From Prochilodus magdalenae (taxonomy: Eukaryota; Chordata; Actinopteri; Characiformes; Prochilodontidae), in assembly GCA_024036415.1 (NCBI GenBank), contig JAMWET010003098.1, positions 555,501 to 619,500 of the forward strand: 64,000 nt of DNA, in the 5' to 3' direction. Positions 25,928 to 38,327 of this stretch are shown in pieces. Positions within the stretch are counted from its first letter, which is position 1. Every line of letters begins with the position of its first letter. Under the pieces are notes generated by a model. That model did not search any database, was not told where the DNA came from, and worked only from the letters and a program-made list of their open reading frames with translations. Position numbers and translations under genes: made by a program.

Positions 25928-28544
25928 TTGGACATTCACACAATTACATACAGACCCTCTGCTCATGTAGTGATTTATTGTATATGGGGTTCAACTGTAA
26001 AGGGAGATTTTAAATGTGTTTATTATTTATGTGCTTTAATGACTGAGTGTGTCTATGTTCAAATTGTATGACAATCCATGCTGCAGAGAACGAAACCTGC
26101 TATTTCACCCACAGAATTCTAAATAATATTTCAGCCCTGTGGGGTATCATTGATAACAGCCAATCATCAGCCAGTGGTTTCATTTTCAGCAGAAGCAGCA
26201 CAGCAGGGATCCAGGTGTGAAGTGTGAGCAGTATCCCTCTCTAAAGCTCTGCGTCTCAGGTGCCAAGCCAGTCTAAAGCTGGCTGCCTGCCACCTGCAGA
26301 GACTGGAACCTGAACCTCCTATTCAGCTCCAACCGGCCAGCAGAGCAAGTTCAGGACACGCTTATAAGCTTTATTTCTGATTATCCTTCAGTGCTCCTGC
26401 TCTAAACAGGGCCTACAGACTCTTGGAGATGGTGTTAAGTGAAGGCATGTAAGCATCTTGTCCATTCAGTAGTTGCCAGAACACATCTTGAAAGCCAAAG
26501 CATATTTGGAAGAGAGCTTCAAGCTGTGTTTGAGGACCTCTGACTTGTACACACAAAGGAATACAAGTGCCAGAAAGTGTCCTTTTGAGTGATTCTATAG
26601 AGGAACCACATGGTTTTGACTTTAGCAGATTCCTTTGGCTGTATGACCAGACCCTGTAGAATCCACAGAATTCCTTCATCGCAGTTCATCAGCATCACAC
26701 AACAACTGCTCTAAGTGTGTGTAGATCCCATGCTATTTTTAATGCTCTGCTGGAGACAAGTGGGTGAAGTCAACCCCAACGAGCCTGTGACCTTTGCCCT
26801 CAGTGCTGTCAATAACTAGATGCAAAGAGCAAAACACTGTGCTGTGTATAGATGAGCTGCCTTCTTGAAATTCAAAGGCATTTGAAATACCATCAAAGTG
26901 TTTTAGAGCAGAAAAACAAGACTAGATGAAAGTTTCAGATATTGCTAGTCAGCTATGTTGAAAGCAAGTTCTGATTAAGTGAACAGCCAAAGGAACCCAG
27001 TCAGTTTAATTTGACAAATCACTCAAACCAGTAGAAGATTCACACATATATCAAAAGTCAAATCAATTATAAAAGTAACCAGAGTGATGCGGCGGCTGAA
27101 GTCATATAGAGATGAAAGTGAAGCAAGAACCATGAAATAGGTCTATAACTGCCATAGCATGTCTGCCATTGTGTTGCTTTGCTTAATGTAAACCGATAAA
27201 CCTGGCTAACCTTGCAGCTCCAGTCAATGCTTATTTAGAATACCATTGATTAACAGTTCTGATTATTGATTATGTCGTGCTGCTTGAGGAATTCCAATGG
27301 GTCCTGATCAGAGGACGGCCTGCAGTGCTGTCCACTCAGAACAAAACCAGAAGGACTGAAATATACCACACCCTGAAAAAAAACACACTTTATAAAATAT
27401 CTTTAGCTATAATGTTCTACATACATACAAAACACACTAATACATCGATCAGTAAACCTGCTTGGTGATTATATCTCCTAATCTGCCATTTGACTGCAGA
27501 AAAAGGAAAGACAGAGGAATGCCAAAAGTGATACCTCCCTTCATCCTTTTCACAAACATAAGGAAGGTTATGTTTATGATATATAAAAGTTGTACGAGCC
27601 TGATTAAATTTGTTGGCTATTGTGGGTAAGTAATGTCCAATATGTCCACAGTTGGTTGTGTTTAGGAGGAGAGATGTGGTCATAGCTCTGTGTTGACATA
27701 CTGAGCCGTTGGCTCGCCTGAAACGCAGATTTAAATTACTGTGCCATCTGTTCCCACCGGGAGCCTCGTGGCCATTTTAAAATTCGAACATAGTGAACGT
27801 GCACTGCTACCCACCCCAGGCTTCTCTTAATCGCCATACTGAGGCACTAAACATTCTGTCTCTACAGCTTTCAGCCCTTCATTTTTTGGGCCTTACCAAT
27901 AAGTAGAAAGACACGCTTCCCATTTAATCCCACTAGAGTCTTCCTTTATTTCCTTAATGGGCTCTTATTTTGCAGGTGAATGAAGTAAATGTTTTTTAAA
28001 GTGCTGTAATAGATCTACACAATATTGCATGAATGAAAACAACCATTAAAGCAAAGCATTTGTAAAAATACAGATGAAGAGAAATCCCAGAGAGAACTCT
28101 ACAAAAATTAGTCACTTTCATTTATTTAATTTCCAAGGAAAATGCCCTTTAAGTACAAGCTCTTAATTTTTAAGAGGAAGATAGTCCAGTTGTACAAAGG
28201 AGAAACTAGACTTTCCAAAATGAGACTCCTCCAAGGCTTACAGGAAATAGTAGACCATCAATACTGGTACCACCAGATAAACAGTATTAAACATTTTCAG
28301 TAAATTAAAAGGTGCATTAATGGCTGAAATGGACACAATGAATAATTTAAGATGTATTTAATTGTTGAGGCGTCTGTGTAATTCCAGTTAAAATAAGATC
28401 ACCTGACAGAAAATACATATTTAAGGTGGTAACTGTAGGCTACCACAGCCGCGGCACTAGGATGATAAGGCTATACATACCGGCAAGGTAATTCATAGAC
28501 TGAGAAGAGGTGAATGCCATGTTTAATGTTGGAAAATGGGCCCA
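25928..28544. other. Intergenic DNA, nothing recognised
   Basis: Repeat-poor mixed sequence. A short stretch near 26577-26618 (GAGTGATTCTATAGAGGAACC) resembles a small fish MITE but is too short to call. No gene recognised. Confidence 0.4.
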
Positions 28545-28559
28545 GAAAGCAGACGTTAA

Positions 28560-28730
28560 TGGCTGGCAAGCGTACAGTCATATAGGTCTACCAGCAACAT
28601 CCCAGTCTACAGGAAATTCACCTGAGAATTGTGCTGACTGTACAATTCTTTGATGCAAGAGTGGCTGAACATTAATTTTGGCCAGAATGTCCAGAAACGT
28701 GTCTAATCCATACCAAATGGAATTGCAGCT
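28560..28730 (+). repeat. Unclassified dispersed repeat, copy B
   Basis: Shares GTCATATAGGTCTACCAGC, CCCAGTCTACAGGAAATTC, GAGAATTGTGC, ATTCTTTGATGCA and GGCTGAACATTAAT with copy C, and the first three with copy A on the other strand. It keeps the CCAGAATGTCCAGAAAC region also seen in copy A. Confidence 0.65.
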
Positions 28731-28852
28731 GTTATTTGTGCTCATGGAGGTATTACAGGTGAGCTTATATGAATACCTGCTTGATAAATATTTAATGGCC
28801 ATGTTGGTTGAAATGTACTGTACTTAGCAGTACTATAAACGTTCATGGAGCC

Positions 28853-28879
28853 CAAAAATAAAAAATAAAATAAAATAAA
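28853..28879 (+). repeat. (AAAAT)n microsatellite
   Basis: About five units of an A-rich pentanucleotide. Confidence 0.85.
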
Positions 28880-29934
28880 GAGAATCAGCCGTTGTGTTTA
28901 ATGTACAAGCATGAAACGAATCACAGACACAGAGGTCCTCTGAGGTCATGTGGCGGCACTGTATAGCATGATCGTAAAGGAGCTATAGTGTAGCCATTAT
29001 CAAAAACCGGGGAAAATCAATTCATGTCATTAATAATTCTGAATGAAGATTACTTCTGCCTTATGTCTTGGACCTCACTGGCCTCTCAATGCATGCATAC
29101 AGTTAAAGAGGACTGTTGGCACCAGAATCATACAGAAGTGGCACAGAATAACAGATAACATACCAAAACGTTCCTCTATTAAGGACTTTTTAGTTAAAAA
29201 GAGTCAGTGCCCTCAATTAAAATCTTAGATTCTATTGCACATACAGTAATTGCTTCCAAAGAAAGTTTGAGTAAATGTTTTTTAACAAAGGTAAAGAATA
29301 AAATAAGTGACATTTCTTTTGATATGAATTGTTGGGAGTTTCCTGGTATGTTCTACTGGTAAATCTATTGACTGGAGAACCACACAGAGAAAGGCTCTAA
29401 CTATAAAGGAGACAGAGGGTGGTGTGTGTATCTCCCACAAGTGAAGAATACCCACCTCAGACCTCAGCCATGCCAATGAATAATGTAATGAGCAGACCCG
29501 TGTGATGTGTGCAGTCAGCACACTCGGCCGCTGCTGTCGAGCGGTGCACTTTGACTGGGGAGGCTGCTTCCGTAATGAGCCAGCGATGGGGAGTTATCGA
29601 GTAAGATATCTGAGATGGGCCCCACACAAGGCCAAGGTCAACGCCTCTGCCCTCCACCCTTAAAACAACATTACACTGGACAGTGGCTTTTCAAATTACA
29701 CTAGCCATACACAGCAGCTAAACAGCTGAAGCTGTCCTCACAAGTGTGAACAGTCCTTTTAAAGGTGTGATGTTTCACTGATTAACCACCAGGTGTAAAC
29801 AATTATTGTATTGTAATTAACTGTAATTATAATTTATATATGTAATAAAATGTAATAAATAAAGATGGTACAGTGCAGTGAATGTCTTGTTCCATGTGTG
29901 GAAATTGAGATTTTGCAAAAGCAGATGCTAATGA
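28880..29934. other. Intergenic DNA, nothing recognised
   Basis: No supported feature. Confidence 0.4.
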
Positions 29935-30130
29935 TTGACAAAAAAAAGCGATCACATTTGGGCATGCCCAAGACCATAACATGAAGGAAGTACCAGAATT
30001 TGCTGATGTATTGAAGAGTATGGTGATATGGGTCTACCGGCAGTGGCAAAAACCCCAGTCTACAGGAAATTCTCCTCAGGATTGTGCCAGGAAAGCACAA
30101 TTCTTTGATGCAGGAGGGGCTGAACATTAA
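29935..30130 (+). repeat. Unclassified dispersed repeat, copy C
   Basis: Shares TTTGGGCATGCCCAAGACC, ATGAAGGAAGTA and GAATTTGCTG-like blocks with copy A, and ATTCTTTGATGCAGGAG plus GGCTGAACATTAAT with copy B. A GGCAGTGGCAAAAACC block aligns with the corresponding copy A segment. The stretch from 29880 may extend the repeat to the left. Confidence 0.65.
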
Positions 30131-30136
30131 TACACA

Positions 30137-30172
30137 AAAACACACACACGTATGTATATATATATATATATA
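30137..30172 (+). repeat. (CA)n and (TA)n microsatellite
   Basis: Short CA run, then TA run, directly following repeat copy C. Confidence 0.9.
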
Positions 30173-30616
30173 AAGGCTAAAAAGCTCTAGATCTAGTGTC
30201 AGTGTAACACTTAATCCTGCTTCATGTTACAGTCTAATGTATAACATGGTCTGTTGTTTGTTTTGGTCCATAAGTTATTTACAATAAATACGTCAGGGTG
30301 TTGGTGAAATAGGGGCTATGTGATAATATGTTTCACAGGCTTATGAAAAGCAGGGGCTGTTATTTGTCCATTTCCCCAAGTAATCAATGCCCATCTCCAC
30401 CCACCTATCACATGTCAATGGACTCTAGGGAGGGGGAAAAAAATCGCTGCCCACACCCCCTCATTCTCCGGGTGTGGGGTCGGAAAATCTAAAAGAAAAT
30501 AGCAATGCGTAGGCCAACTTAATTACTGACTTTTGAAACTGGAAACATAAATAATAAAAATATTAATAATAGACTAATTATATAAACTGACATAATAATA
30601 GTAATAAACATTATTT

Positions 30617-30706
30617 ATCCGTCCATTTAAAGTTGCTCATCCATCAGCCTATCCCAAAGCTCTTTAGGCAGGAAACCCCCTAGACAGGCCACCAGTCCAG
30701 AGCAGA
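30617..30706 (+). mobile_element. Fragment of a widespread fish retroposon
   Basis: CAGCCTATCCCAAAGCTC, GGCAGGAAACCCCCTAGACA and GGCCACCAGTCCAGAGCAG follow the order of a repeat I know in many fish genomes (...CCTATCCCAGC...CCCTGGACAGG.CGCCAGTC...). Both ends are truncated. Confidence 0.5.
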
Positions 30707-31043
30707 GTGAAAATAAACAATAATATAAATAACAGTAACAGTAATAAAATATAGATCAGTTGTAAAGGCAAATAACAATATACCTTAAAATGCCCACCCC
30801 CTTTTTGTCTCTGTGATATTATACTTTATCCCTTTATCCTTATACATTTATACATGCCATTTTCAACTGGTTTTTATACTTTTACCATTAAAACACAAAC
30901 TGTTTTTGTACTGTATCTCTTAAGATTGCTCTATGTAACCTGGTTCTGTATTTATTGTAGCTTATTCATAACACAGTCCAGGCTGAAACACTCTCTATAA
31001 CTTCAGCGTATATGGGCGGGACTAAATTGAACAAGTCAATGCA

Positions 31044-31059
31044 TTTTTTTTTTTTTTTT
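31044..31059 (+). repeat. Poly(T) tract
   Basis: Sixteen T. On the minus strand it would be a poly(A) following the 31079-31370 segment, but no polyadenylation signal or target duplication supports a retroposed copy. Confidence 0.85.
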
Positions 31060-32924
31060 GACATCACAAAACAATTAATTGAAAATGGGCAGTTTCATCT
31101 CCAAAACCTTTTGCCAAACATCTAGTGCCAAAGATTTTGTCGAGGCAGCTCAGGCCTCTGAGCTGTATGCCGAGGCCCTTAAGCTGCAGCTGGGCCTACG
31201 GAGTCCAGCAAAAGACAAATCTCTTGATGAACCTGAAATCAATGTACTCTCAAATATTCATGTCTGTCCCACGCTCTTGCTGTGCCATATCAATTACCCC
31301 CAATCCCTTTCACCAGATGGGGGAGGGCGTGCATATCGACACTTAGCCCCTCACAATAAACTTTATTGACAATTGAAGCCTTGGGAAGTACTGGGCCTGA
31401 ATTGTAAGAAGTGGTCTATAAGACATCATTTAGATGTGCTGGAAAAAAAGAAAAATAAATGAAACACGTAAGATGGGGACAAAATCCTACATTTTTTATT
31501 ACTGTAAATAATATTAACATCATAATGAAAATGAGCTAAACATAAACTTTATATCACATGCACATCCAAAGAAAACAAGGATCTCCACATAATCATTTCA
31601 CAAAAGAAGGAAAACCAAACTTTCTTATTTTAATGAACATCATGCAAATAGGTTTACATTTTGAGTCCTTTGGTCAAATATTCACAATACGTAAAAACAG
31701 GGAAAAGAAAAATGATTTGCCAGAATTTGGCACATGTTTGGAATCCCTACAACCCAGCTATAAACAGGGTCTATTTGAAGGACAGGTCACAGGAGGTAGA
31801 GATCAAGCCAGAATACCAAGTGAAAAGAAAGGAACATGGATTTCTTGTCCCGTGAATGTACGAGCAAACATCTGTCTACTTTTGAAAGTGCCATTTAATA
31901 GTTATTGATGGCTGTTCCCACACAAATTCCTCTGAATTTAACCCAATCAATGCATTGACATTTATTTGATCAAATCTTCCTCCATTCTGCGATAATGATC
32001 TTCAGATGGTTTTGTCCTTTTTTGACTAATGAGGCCAGATTCCATACTATTGTTAGAATCGGTTTTGGAGGTTTTCTGAAGGAATAATTGATTATGCATT
32101 CATCACTCTGTACGAGCACTATTGTGCATAATTCCAGTTTATTGAATTATCAAGTGTGCCCAAATTGTTAACTGGCTGTGGAAAGGTGAGACAGCAGAAA
32201 GGTTCACCTTGAGATTCTTTACTAATTACCATCATCGGTGGCCTGATGAAAACGTGTGCCCTTTTCTCTTATTCTTAAATGATCTATCTGTTATCTGTTA
32301 AATGTATTACCACATCACCAAAAGCTTGAAATCTAGTGAAGACGGAATACGTATTCTGAAAAGGGCACAGATAGAAACATTAGGAATAATTAGCAGAGCA
32401 TGTCTGAGATGCCATCTGCACAGGTGAATGATGATGTGGACAGAAAAAGGCATAACAGGACACACGCTGACTGCAGATACAACACAATGATCTACATGAC
32501 CCCATAACAGGAGCTCCACTCTTATTTCACAGGGCCCTTGTAAAGGAAAGCAGAATGTGCTGTATCAACCAGCCTCTGAACAACCCTGACTGGGCCAGTG
32601 TGGTCACTAATGATAGTAAACCGTGGTGGATATTTGAGGGTACAGGCTCGACATTTGCTTTTGTGTAACATATCAGAAATATTTTAATGTTTATTATTCA
32701 TAATATTTTTTTCATTTACTCTCTTTTAAATTATGCACACCACAGACATTAGAATTAACCCAAAGCAATACATGAATATGTGCAGGAGGGATGGATTTTC
32801 TGTTTGCACCATTATTAGTCACATCCTTCAACAATCTTTGTAATGGCATTACAGCATACAAAAGCAGGGACCCCACAGTAAACAGACCTTCTCTGCATAT
32901 TATATGCATAGCCTTAGCGGAGGT
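31060..32924. other. Repeat-poor intergenic DNA
   Basis: No transposon signature. A plus-strand frame at 31079-31369 has ordinary amino-acid composition but no recognisable domain and no convincing splice context, so I do not call it a gene. Confidence 0.4.
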
Positions 32925-33110
32925 CTGAGTCCATTCATGAAGTGTTTATTCTCTTTCCATATTTTATATCAACACTGGGCGCGTGCGAAGAGAAAACGGC
33001 GCTTTTAAAATTCCATCTGGAGTTGAAACGGCCATGGCTTGATGAAATGAATCTTCTTAATTTGCATTTTGTATAATTCATAATGTGCGCTAATTTTAAA
33101 TGCTGGAGGA
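32925..33110. promoter_or_regulatory. Candidate conserved regulatory block
   Basis: Repeat-free stretch of mixed composition with CpG-containing ACTGGGCGCGTGCG next to homeodomain-like cores (CTTAATTTGC, GCTAATTTTA, TTTTAAAATT). The style is that of vertebrate conserved noncoding elements. Conservation cannot be shown from one sequence. Confidence 0.2.
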
Positions 33111-35689
33111 AAAAAAAAGAAAAGAAAAACAAAAGACAGAGGGCTCTCCGTCTTTCTTTGCCTCCTCTCCCAGCCTTAGCCGAATCGAACTTTGATAAAT
33201 TGAAGGCGTGCAAATTAAAAGGAGAGAGGAACATTCCACTTCCGAAATGAAAAGCAAAGTGCAGAAACAAACAAAGTACATCCCTGCGCTCGCACAAAGG
33301 ACTGCAGTGCCCTTAAAGGCTGGAGTAAATCTACAGCGCCCTCTGCTGGAGTGAGTTTCGTTTTGCTCCTTTTTTCTGAAGCCCATCAAAGAAATAGCCT
33401 GATAGTGTTCTGCACATTCAGCACAAAAGCCACATTGAAGCGCAATCAGCGCAAACTACAGTCTCTCCAGTCTGTCCTTATTAACCAAACAGCCATATAA
33501 TGATCAAACTTTACTGGATCAATGCCATTGTAATCACGTCTCTATTGTCCCTTTAATGTATTAATTACGGGCCTAATTGATAAAAATGCAGCGCAGTATG
33601 TCTTTAGCTCCAGCGCTACTTGAGAGTGCGGCCCACGGCCTCTCCTATAAGCCTTATTTATTTATTAATGTATTATACCCTTAGTATCCTTATTTTTTGG
33701 AATACTGGATTTCCCCTGTGCGATGTAAAGAACTGCTCCATGCTAGGCTGCATTAGACACTTCTAGAAGTTGAACAAGTTTAATGCTCAAATTAGGCCAG
33801 TTCTTACACAACAGCATGCTCATGCGTGGCTGCATAAATGGGAACAGGCCCTCTTTCTTTAGTCTGTGGCTCTGGGTAGAAGATCCTGTGGCTTCCTGCA
33901 TGCTGGATGATGACAGGCTGTAGGGCCGCTGAGCGAGCCAGCATGGAGGGGACCGGGCCAGGGCACGTTCCTCCTCTCTTCCCTGCTTTCTTCTCCTGCA
34001 AGCTGCTGGCTCCTGAGGCAGGCCCAGCCTGCTGGAGACACATACTAGCCTTAAAAAAAGTTGTCAGTGACCCGACAGCAGCGGACTCTCTGACTCCTGG
34101 GCTCATTACATGGGATAAATGGAAAGGAGTCATTGGCCTACATTTATTAGGCATCGTAGGGGCGGGTTTACTTTTGCTACTAAAAAGTGTCTGTTCAGTT
34201 TAGCAATGATAAAAAGGAGTGGTCACTGTTCTTGGTCTTTCTATCATATTGCGTATGCATTTACAGGAGTTACTCTCAAAGTGTAAATACTGGGATGCCT
34301 TTATCATAATTAATAACCTTTTTCGCTATTTTCACTAATAACATATCTTTTTATGTTATGAGTTTTTCAAACACCATTACATATTACACAATGTACCATG
34401 CCACATTGCTCCTAATAATAAACTTTAATAATAATAAAACACTTTTAGAACAGTAATGACCTAAACTGCCATTTCATCACACTTTACTGCGCTACCAAAG
34501 AGCAGGTTTGGTCTGAATTATGATGTGACAGTTTGCTAAAAGCACAAACTGAGACTGTTTGGCTTCTAGACCCCGCTTTGCTGAAGCTATACTTGTTACT
34601 TTATTATTTCTGCACACTGTGGTTTCTGTGTTTATGCATGTGTATAGCATGTCAAAGACATTTTTGATGTATTGCACATACTTATAAGGGTATGCTCCAA
34701 ATCATACAATTCTTTAACTACATAAGTGGACAGGAATGTTTCAGTATCACATAAATATCACATATCACCTGAAACAGAAGGATAAAAAGTTTGGGCCATC
34801 AAATTGTTCCCCCTAACCATTGGAAAGTGTTGGTAGACTGTTATTAATTAGAGCTTCTCTTAGTACAGTTGCCCCTTTAAAGTATCATCGCATATAACAT
34901 TAAAGGAACGTAAAAGTACTGCCTGCTTTACTGACAGCAGTACAGCACTCTACATAAGCACCATCTATACACTCACTGGGATGTCCAGCTTGTTGCTGTA
35001 TTGCTGTAATGCAATAAATGGTTGTTTAATGCATTTAATGCAATGATACTATTAATGCATTGCCATAATTTTATAGAATCAGTGCTGTAATTTTGCTGGT
35101 GTGTATTTTACCAGGCTCTTTATGTATTCATAAGTATTCAAGTATAGCTCAGAGAGCCTCCCAGCTGTGTTTCACTCAGAAATCCATCACTGTATGGAGG
35201 GGAAATGTATTATGCTTCCTCATTCATGTTGATTTTTCTTGCTTAGATGCATAATTAATATATAGAGACTGTTGGGCCTAGCAGTTAGCATTGTCTTGGC
35301 ATATACCATGTGTGGTTGATTGGCTGGATGCATGGATCTGGAAAAAATACGCTATTTGGAATACAATCTTTGCATGATATGGAGAGTTATTAAACCTTTT
35401 AGATGGTTCCTCACAGATATACATTTCAGGTAGTTACATCCATCAGTCCTTTAGAGAAGCAGACATGGTCTCTCCACTTTGGCACCGTTGATTTGGTTTA
35501 GGTTACAGCTTAGTGAAGGAAATGCTTTGGAAAAAGCAAAACATTCACCTTAGCAGGAGAAGAAGGGACTGGCTTTCTCTTGTAAACTAGTTTGGAGGTC
35601 CAGCGAGTTACCCCAGCTACCCTTGCCGCCTGAATGCAGATCAGCTTAGCCAGCCTTGAGATGACTGTCAGACTGGGGCCATGAAAAAT
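33111..35689. other. Repeat-poor intergenic DNA
   Basis: Contains a GC-richer patch at 33840-34100 whose frames on both strands show no recognisable domain. No repeats were identified. Confidence 0.4.
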
Positions 35690-36130
35690 AATCCATGGAA
35701 CTTTTTTAGACTTTTACACATCCATGAAGCACTCCGAAAGCATCGCACCCCCCCGCCCTCCTTTGTATTTTTCAATTAAACCACTCCTCCCGATTCAAAG
35801 GCAGCCAGATCTAATACTGCTTTGATCTCGTAACCATAGGACAGACATGTAAATAGAGGTTCGCTTTTTGGGCGAGAAAGAGCTTGTAATTCCACAGCGA
35901 TGGGGCATCTCTTTTCACCGAGCTGGAACTTAAAAGTGCTCGAGCCTGGTGGTGAAGAGGCGGCAAACGCAAATAATCTCCCTCTCCAACAGAAGCCTTT
36001 GAATTACACATGGCCTGACAGTTTTCTTTCATTCTGTTTCGGTCCCACACCTAGCTCTCTCTCCCCCCGAAAACATGATTAATCAAGCCTCTCTGTATGA
36101 ATGCACCGAGGGAGAAAAGACACATGCTCA
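35690..36130. promoter_or_regulatory. Candidate conserved regulatory block
   Basis: Repeat-free and compositionally mixed, with TCCATGAAG, AATTAAACC, GATTAATC and CTTGTAATTCC motifs. Inferred only from its style and position in a repeat-poor region. Confidence 0.2.
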
Positions 36131-36842
36131 TCAAAAGAAGGACTGTAATAAGTTAAAGAGTAATGAGCAGAGACAGGCAAATCGCAGGTAACATTGTGCC
36201 TAATAGCACCAGAGGACTTTGAACTGGGGAAGTGTGTGTTAGCACAACTTTTACATTTTCATTTTGTTAGCGGCGTAGAAAGTTTGTTGCTAGCTAGAAA
36301 GTATTTTGAAGTGAAATATATGAATGTTCTTGCAATTTCTGAAGGAGTTTAGGGAATGCATGGTGAAAAGGACACATTGTGATGGATTTGTAAGACAGTA
36401 ACAGACGCAAAAGGGCCACAGATGGCACAATCGCCTGTGTTACTTTACCACTCAGCAGACTAAAGAATGGTCAACTGAAAGTCAAAGTCACCTGATAATA
36501 ATTACAAAGCATAGCAGACCACCAGAAAACCTAAATCAAATTGACAATGTTAAATTAGCCTGCTACTGCGATAATGTTACTAATACGGTTATATATGGCA
36601 ATTCTGACTGACTACAAACCACTGCCTCCACCCGCGTACAGGCTCACAGACCACTAGAGGTTGAGAAATCCTGTTCTAATGTGTGTGTTGGGGTGGAGTT
36701 GACTCAGCCTCGGATGCTTAGCCCACACAGGTCCACTTAATTGTACACCAAAGTACAAAGCGGATGGGTTCAGTCTTTCATTTTAATGAATGGGACAGGG
36801 ACTGACATTTTACCATCCACTTAACATCTAAAATGTTCATTT
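36131..36842. other. Intergenic DNA, nothing recognised
   Basis: No supported feature. Confidence 0.4.
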
Positions 36843-37092
36843 CAGGAAGGGGCATTGCTCCAGGCGCCTGCCCCACTGCACCAATGGGAGCCATGAGAAT
36901 CGACAAGAAAGTGGTGCCCAAACCCTACGTGCCTACAACAGCCATGGTGGAAAGAATGGGCATGGGCTGAAGCTTCCTCCTGTCATCTTTCAGGCTGTTG
37001 TCAGCATGTAGGGTTGAGGCACCACCTTCCTGCCACCTCTCGTGGCTCTCATTGGTGACATGGAAAGGCACTTGGTGCAATGCCCTTGCTGT
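36843..37092. repeat. Long imperfect inverted repeat (hairpin), ~250 bp
   Basis: The left arm (36843 to about 36942) and the reverse complement of the right arm (about 36993-37092) share, in order, GGGCATTG, CACCAATG, GAGCCA, GTGGTGCC, ACCCTAC and ACAACAGCC. Similarity is roughly three quarters over ~100 bp, with a ~50-bp centre. It is GC-rich compared with its surroundings. It could be a foldback transposon, two copies of a small repeat facing each other, or the template of a hairpin RNA. No TA, TTAA or longer target duplication was recognised. Confidence 0.75.
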
Positions 37093-37507
37093 GCATTAAA
37101 ACTGAATAACAACACAACTTCTATCCCACACAGTATAAAGAATAGTTACTGTTGTAATACAGGGTTCATTTAATCTGGTGGGGTCGTTTTAATGGTTCAT
37201 GCAGGTAAAGTATACAGAACCTTTAGACTAAAATTATTTAGAAACTCTGGCAATATTTACATCACCCCACATCCAAATGGACAACCATCCCCATCTCAAG
37301 AGTACTACAGACAACTCTCCAAATTTTTTTCAGGTTTCACTGGCTATAGTGCGTGACTGTGCTTCAGTATGCTGTTCACTGGCAATCAAATGTTTCCAGG
37401 TGGATTTTTTGTAATCTTATAAAAAGTAAAATTAAAACAAGGTGCATTAGACAAAATATATAAATGAGTATTGCAGTAGAAGCCTTCCAGGTGTATGGTC
37501 CTACATA
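37093..37507. other. Intergenic DNA, nothing recognised
   Basis: Ordinary sequence between the hairpin and a MITE. Confidence 0.4.
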
Positions 37508-37756
37508 TCGTCGCTGTCCAGTGAAAAACATGTATCTCCACTTTTGTCCATTTTTACTTTTATGCGTCATTTGAACACACCAGCTGCTGTTTACACTGAG
37601 TGAGAATCTCACGATGAACGGACCAACAGAAATGATCCAAAACTGTTTGGAAAGATGTCTGGTTCCATTGACTTACATTAAAGTTAAATTAGGTTTTTGG
37701 CCTCTCCTGTAAAGTTGCCATTTTGGAGATACTTGTTTTTCTTAGGACTGTGACGA
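37508..37756 (+). mobile_element. GTCGCTGTCC MITE, copy 2
   Basis: Begins TCGTCGCTGTCC and ends GGACTGTGACGA, with TA on both sides (37506-37507 and 37757-37758). Interior blocks GTTTACACTGAG, GGACCAACAGAAATG and GGCCTCTCCTGTAAAGT match the other copies. Length is 249 bp with no coding potential. Confidence 0.92.
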
Positions 37757-38272
37757 TATGTGCTTTACCCTCCACAATTTTACAGTTATTTTGTTTGTCG
37801 TAGAAGCATTTCTCCTTTTGCTTGGACTGCAATCATTACAGTGGAGCTCTGATTGGTCAGCCTGACTTTGTAAAGATTTTTTTTACATAGTGGTGCATCC
37901 ATCAGTTAATGACATCATGTGGAAGGTGACATTAATATGCCTGTATCTGTTGTCAAAACTTGACATGTGTGTTCATCATCCTTAAAACTTAATGTAAGCT
38001 TCTGACTACTACAACCCACTTTTGTTTCTTTTTGTTTGCTTTGGTTGTAAAACTGTTTTTACAAGCATCTGCATGCAAAATCAGCGGTGGCTGGTCCTTT
38101 TTCATGTCAGTCAAAAAGGCCATGTGCAGCAATGAAACCCATTAGACTGACTCCCTAATGATAGGCAGAAGTCTGGCTTACACAGCTAGTGGGTGGGGGG
38201 ACATGGAATGGGTGGCCATGTTGGAGACACTAGGTTCCTTCTTCTGGGATTAAAGAGAACTACACTAAACCA
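37757..38272. other. Intergenic DNA, nothing recognised
   Basis: No supported feature. Confidence 0.4.
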
Positions 38273-38273
38273 A

Positions 38274-38304
<31 letters not shown>

Positions 38305-38327
38305 CACACGGACACACATGCACACAC
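38273..38327 (+). repeat. (CA)n microsatellite
   Basis: A CA array of about 55 bp with G interruptions. Confidence 0.95.

Noticed and set aside
31044..31370. Retroposed transcript on the minus strand ending in poly(A)
   Set aside because: The T run fits, but no polyadenylation signal, target duplication or known parent sequence was seen.
33804..34203. Opposing frames of 116 and 98 residues in a GC-richer patch
   Set aside because: Both strands are open over the same bases, neither has a domain or convincing splice sites; GC-rich DNA lowers stop frequency.
36843..37092. Known microRNA precursor
   Set aside because: The stem is far longer than a typical precursor and I recognise no known mature microRNA in either arm, so it is reported only as an inverted repeat.
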